A DNA stretch of 6,627 nucleotides from NCBI GenBank assembly GCA_030672605.1, contig DAOVGE010000075.1, forward strand, positions 1 through 6,627, given 5' to 3'. How positions within the stretch are numbered: position 1 is the first letter of the stretch; every line of letters starts with the position of its first letter. The translations under genes and the position numbers were made by a program. Shown piece after piece: positions 5,835 to 6,627 of this stretch. The notes under the pieces are model-generated. The model had not been told where the DNA came from. It ran no database searches and saw only the letters and a list, made by a program, of their open reading frames with translations. This DNA is from Methanosarcinales archaeon (GTDB lineage: Archaea > Halobacteriota > Methanosarcinia > Methanosarcinales > Methanogasteraceae).

Positions 5835-6627
5835 ATGATCAAGATCGCAACACCATCGCGCCTCCACTTCACATTGATCGACCTCAATTCCGAGATCGGA
5901 CGCGTAGACGGCGGAATCGGACTCACAATCGACGAACCATCGCTCCGGATCAGAGCAGAGAGAGCAGATGAGATCACAGTCACCACAGTCACAGGCGAGT
6001 CGGATTCGGCAGACCGTATGCGCGAGAGCGCGGCTCTACTTCTCCCGGAAGGACGTGGCATCAAAATCCAGATCGAGCGCGACGTCCCTTTGCATGTTGG
6101 GCTCGGCTCAGGGACGCAGACCGCGCTCGCCGCGGGCATGGCTGTGAACCGGTTGTACGATCTGGGACTGAGCGTGCGTGATATTGCAATCAGGGTCGGG
6201 CGTGGCGGAACCTCAGGGATCGGCGTCGCATCGTTTAAGAGCGGTGGCTTCATTCTCGACGGGGGGCACAGATTCAGCGAGAAGGGGGCGTTCAAGCCGT
6301 CAGCAGCATCAAAATCATCGCCACCGGCACCGATTCTCTTCCAGCACCCATTCCCGGACTGGGAGATCGTGCTCGCAATCCCTGATACAATGGGTGCGCA
6401 TGATGCAAAGGAGGTGGATATCTTCGGAAAGGAGTGCCCGATCCCGCTTTACGAGGTGCGAGAACTCTCACACATCATATTAATGGAGATGCTCCCTGCT
6501 GTGGTTGAGGTGGATATTGGGGCGTTCGGAGACTCTATAAACCGGATGCAGAACGTCGGATTCAAGAGACGCGAGATTGCGCTGCAGAGACCGGATATTT
6601 TAAAACTCATTGAACTTATGCAGGATG
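5835..6627 (+). CDS. mptG: Beta-RFAP synthase, 5' portion (window-truncated)
   Basis: The frame stays open from ATG 5835 to the right edge: 264 complete codons, with no stop codon reached. The protein should join PRPP to p-aminobenzoate or 4-hydroxybenzoate with loss of CO2, the step that builds the ribosyl-benzene unit of (tetrahydro)methanopterin, the C1 carrier of methanogens. It belongs to the GHMP-kinase-like fold. Visible: the N-terminal signature TPSRLHFTLIDL (6-17), GRVDGGIG (22-29), the GHMP loop PLHVGLGSGTQTAL (85-98), GRGGTSGIGVASFKSGG (122-138), DGGHRF (142-147) and a Pro/Ser-rich loop near 155-165. The family runs to about 320-330 residues, so roughly 60 C-terminal residues should lie beyond the window. 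Homoserine and pantoate kinases share the fold, but the N-terminal signature and GTSGIGVASF favour beta-RFAP synthase. The upstream gap of 232 nt suggests its own promoter. Codon use is GC-richer than the ATPase and similar to the pyc genes. Confidence 0.9.
   Translation, partial: MIKIATPSRLHFTLIDLNSEIGRVDGGIGLTIDEPSLRIRAERADEITVTTVTGESDSADRMRESAALLLPEGRGIKIQIERDVPLHVGLGSGTQTALAAGMAVNRLYDLGLSVRDIAIRVGRGGTSGIGVASFKSGGFILDGGHRFSEKGAFKPSAASKSSPPAPILFQHPFPDWEIVLAIPDTMGAHDAKEVDIFGKECPIPLYEVRELSHIILMEMLPAVVEVDIGAFGDSINRMQNVGFKRREIALQRPDILKLIELMQD

Noticed and set aside
5702..6295. 197-codon minus-strand frame
   Set aside because: It is antisense to mptG, whose sense frame has clear family motifs; its product is low-complexity Ser/Pro/Arg and crosses the intergenic repeat.

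Overview
The window looks like core chromosome of a euryarchaeon that uses tetrahydromethanopterin: a methanogen or a methane/alkane-oxidising relative, most plausibly near the Methanosarcinales or Archaeoglobales. Three things point there. The first is a two-subunit (PycA + PycB) pyruvate carboxylase. The second is an E. coli-type biotin protein ligase with an N-terminal helix-turn-helix, adjoining the pyc genes. The third is a gene for beta-ribofuranosylaminobenzene 5'-phosphate (beta-RFAP) synthase, an enzyme of methanopterin biosynthesis. Assignments rest on motifs read by eye; no database search was possible.

Layout. Bases 1-169 hold no gene but contain a long imperfect inverted repeat (30-86) and a smaller hairpin (110-133) just beyond the end of birA. 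Bases 170-4376 are a compact minus-strand operon transcribed right to left: pycB, then pycA 12 nt later, then birA 13 nt later. Bases 4377-4540 are a divergent intergenic region. A plus-strand gene for an archaeal P-loop ATPase follows (4541-5602); it looks richer in A+T than its neighbours and has no visible functional link to them. Bases 5603-5834 are intergenic and carry a CCACAGAG-type dispersed repeat that forms a hairpin followed by five T. From 5835 to the right edge runs a 5' portion of the beta-RFAP synthase gene (mptG), open at the window end.

How the genes fit together. PycA carboxylates biotin using ATP and bicarbonate. PycB carries the biotin and transfers the carboxyl group to pyruvate, giving oxaloacetate for biosynthesis. 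BirA attaches biotin to a lysine of PycB. The operon therefore supplies both subunits of the enzyme and the ligase that activates it. MptG belongs to C1 carrier biosynthesis and is a separate transcription unit. The ATPase is an unassigned accessory gene.

No new defence system, CRISPR array, RNA gene or complete mobile element was seen. The points most worth a second look are small: a 9-bp tandem duplication that duplicates the pycB start codon, a period-7 tract over the pycA stop codon, a pycA start that is probably a TTG rather than the GTG upstream, and two intergenic repeats.
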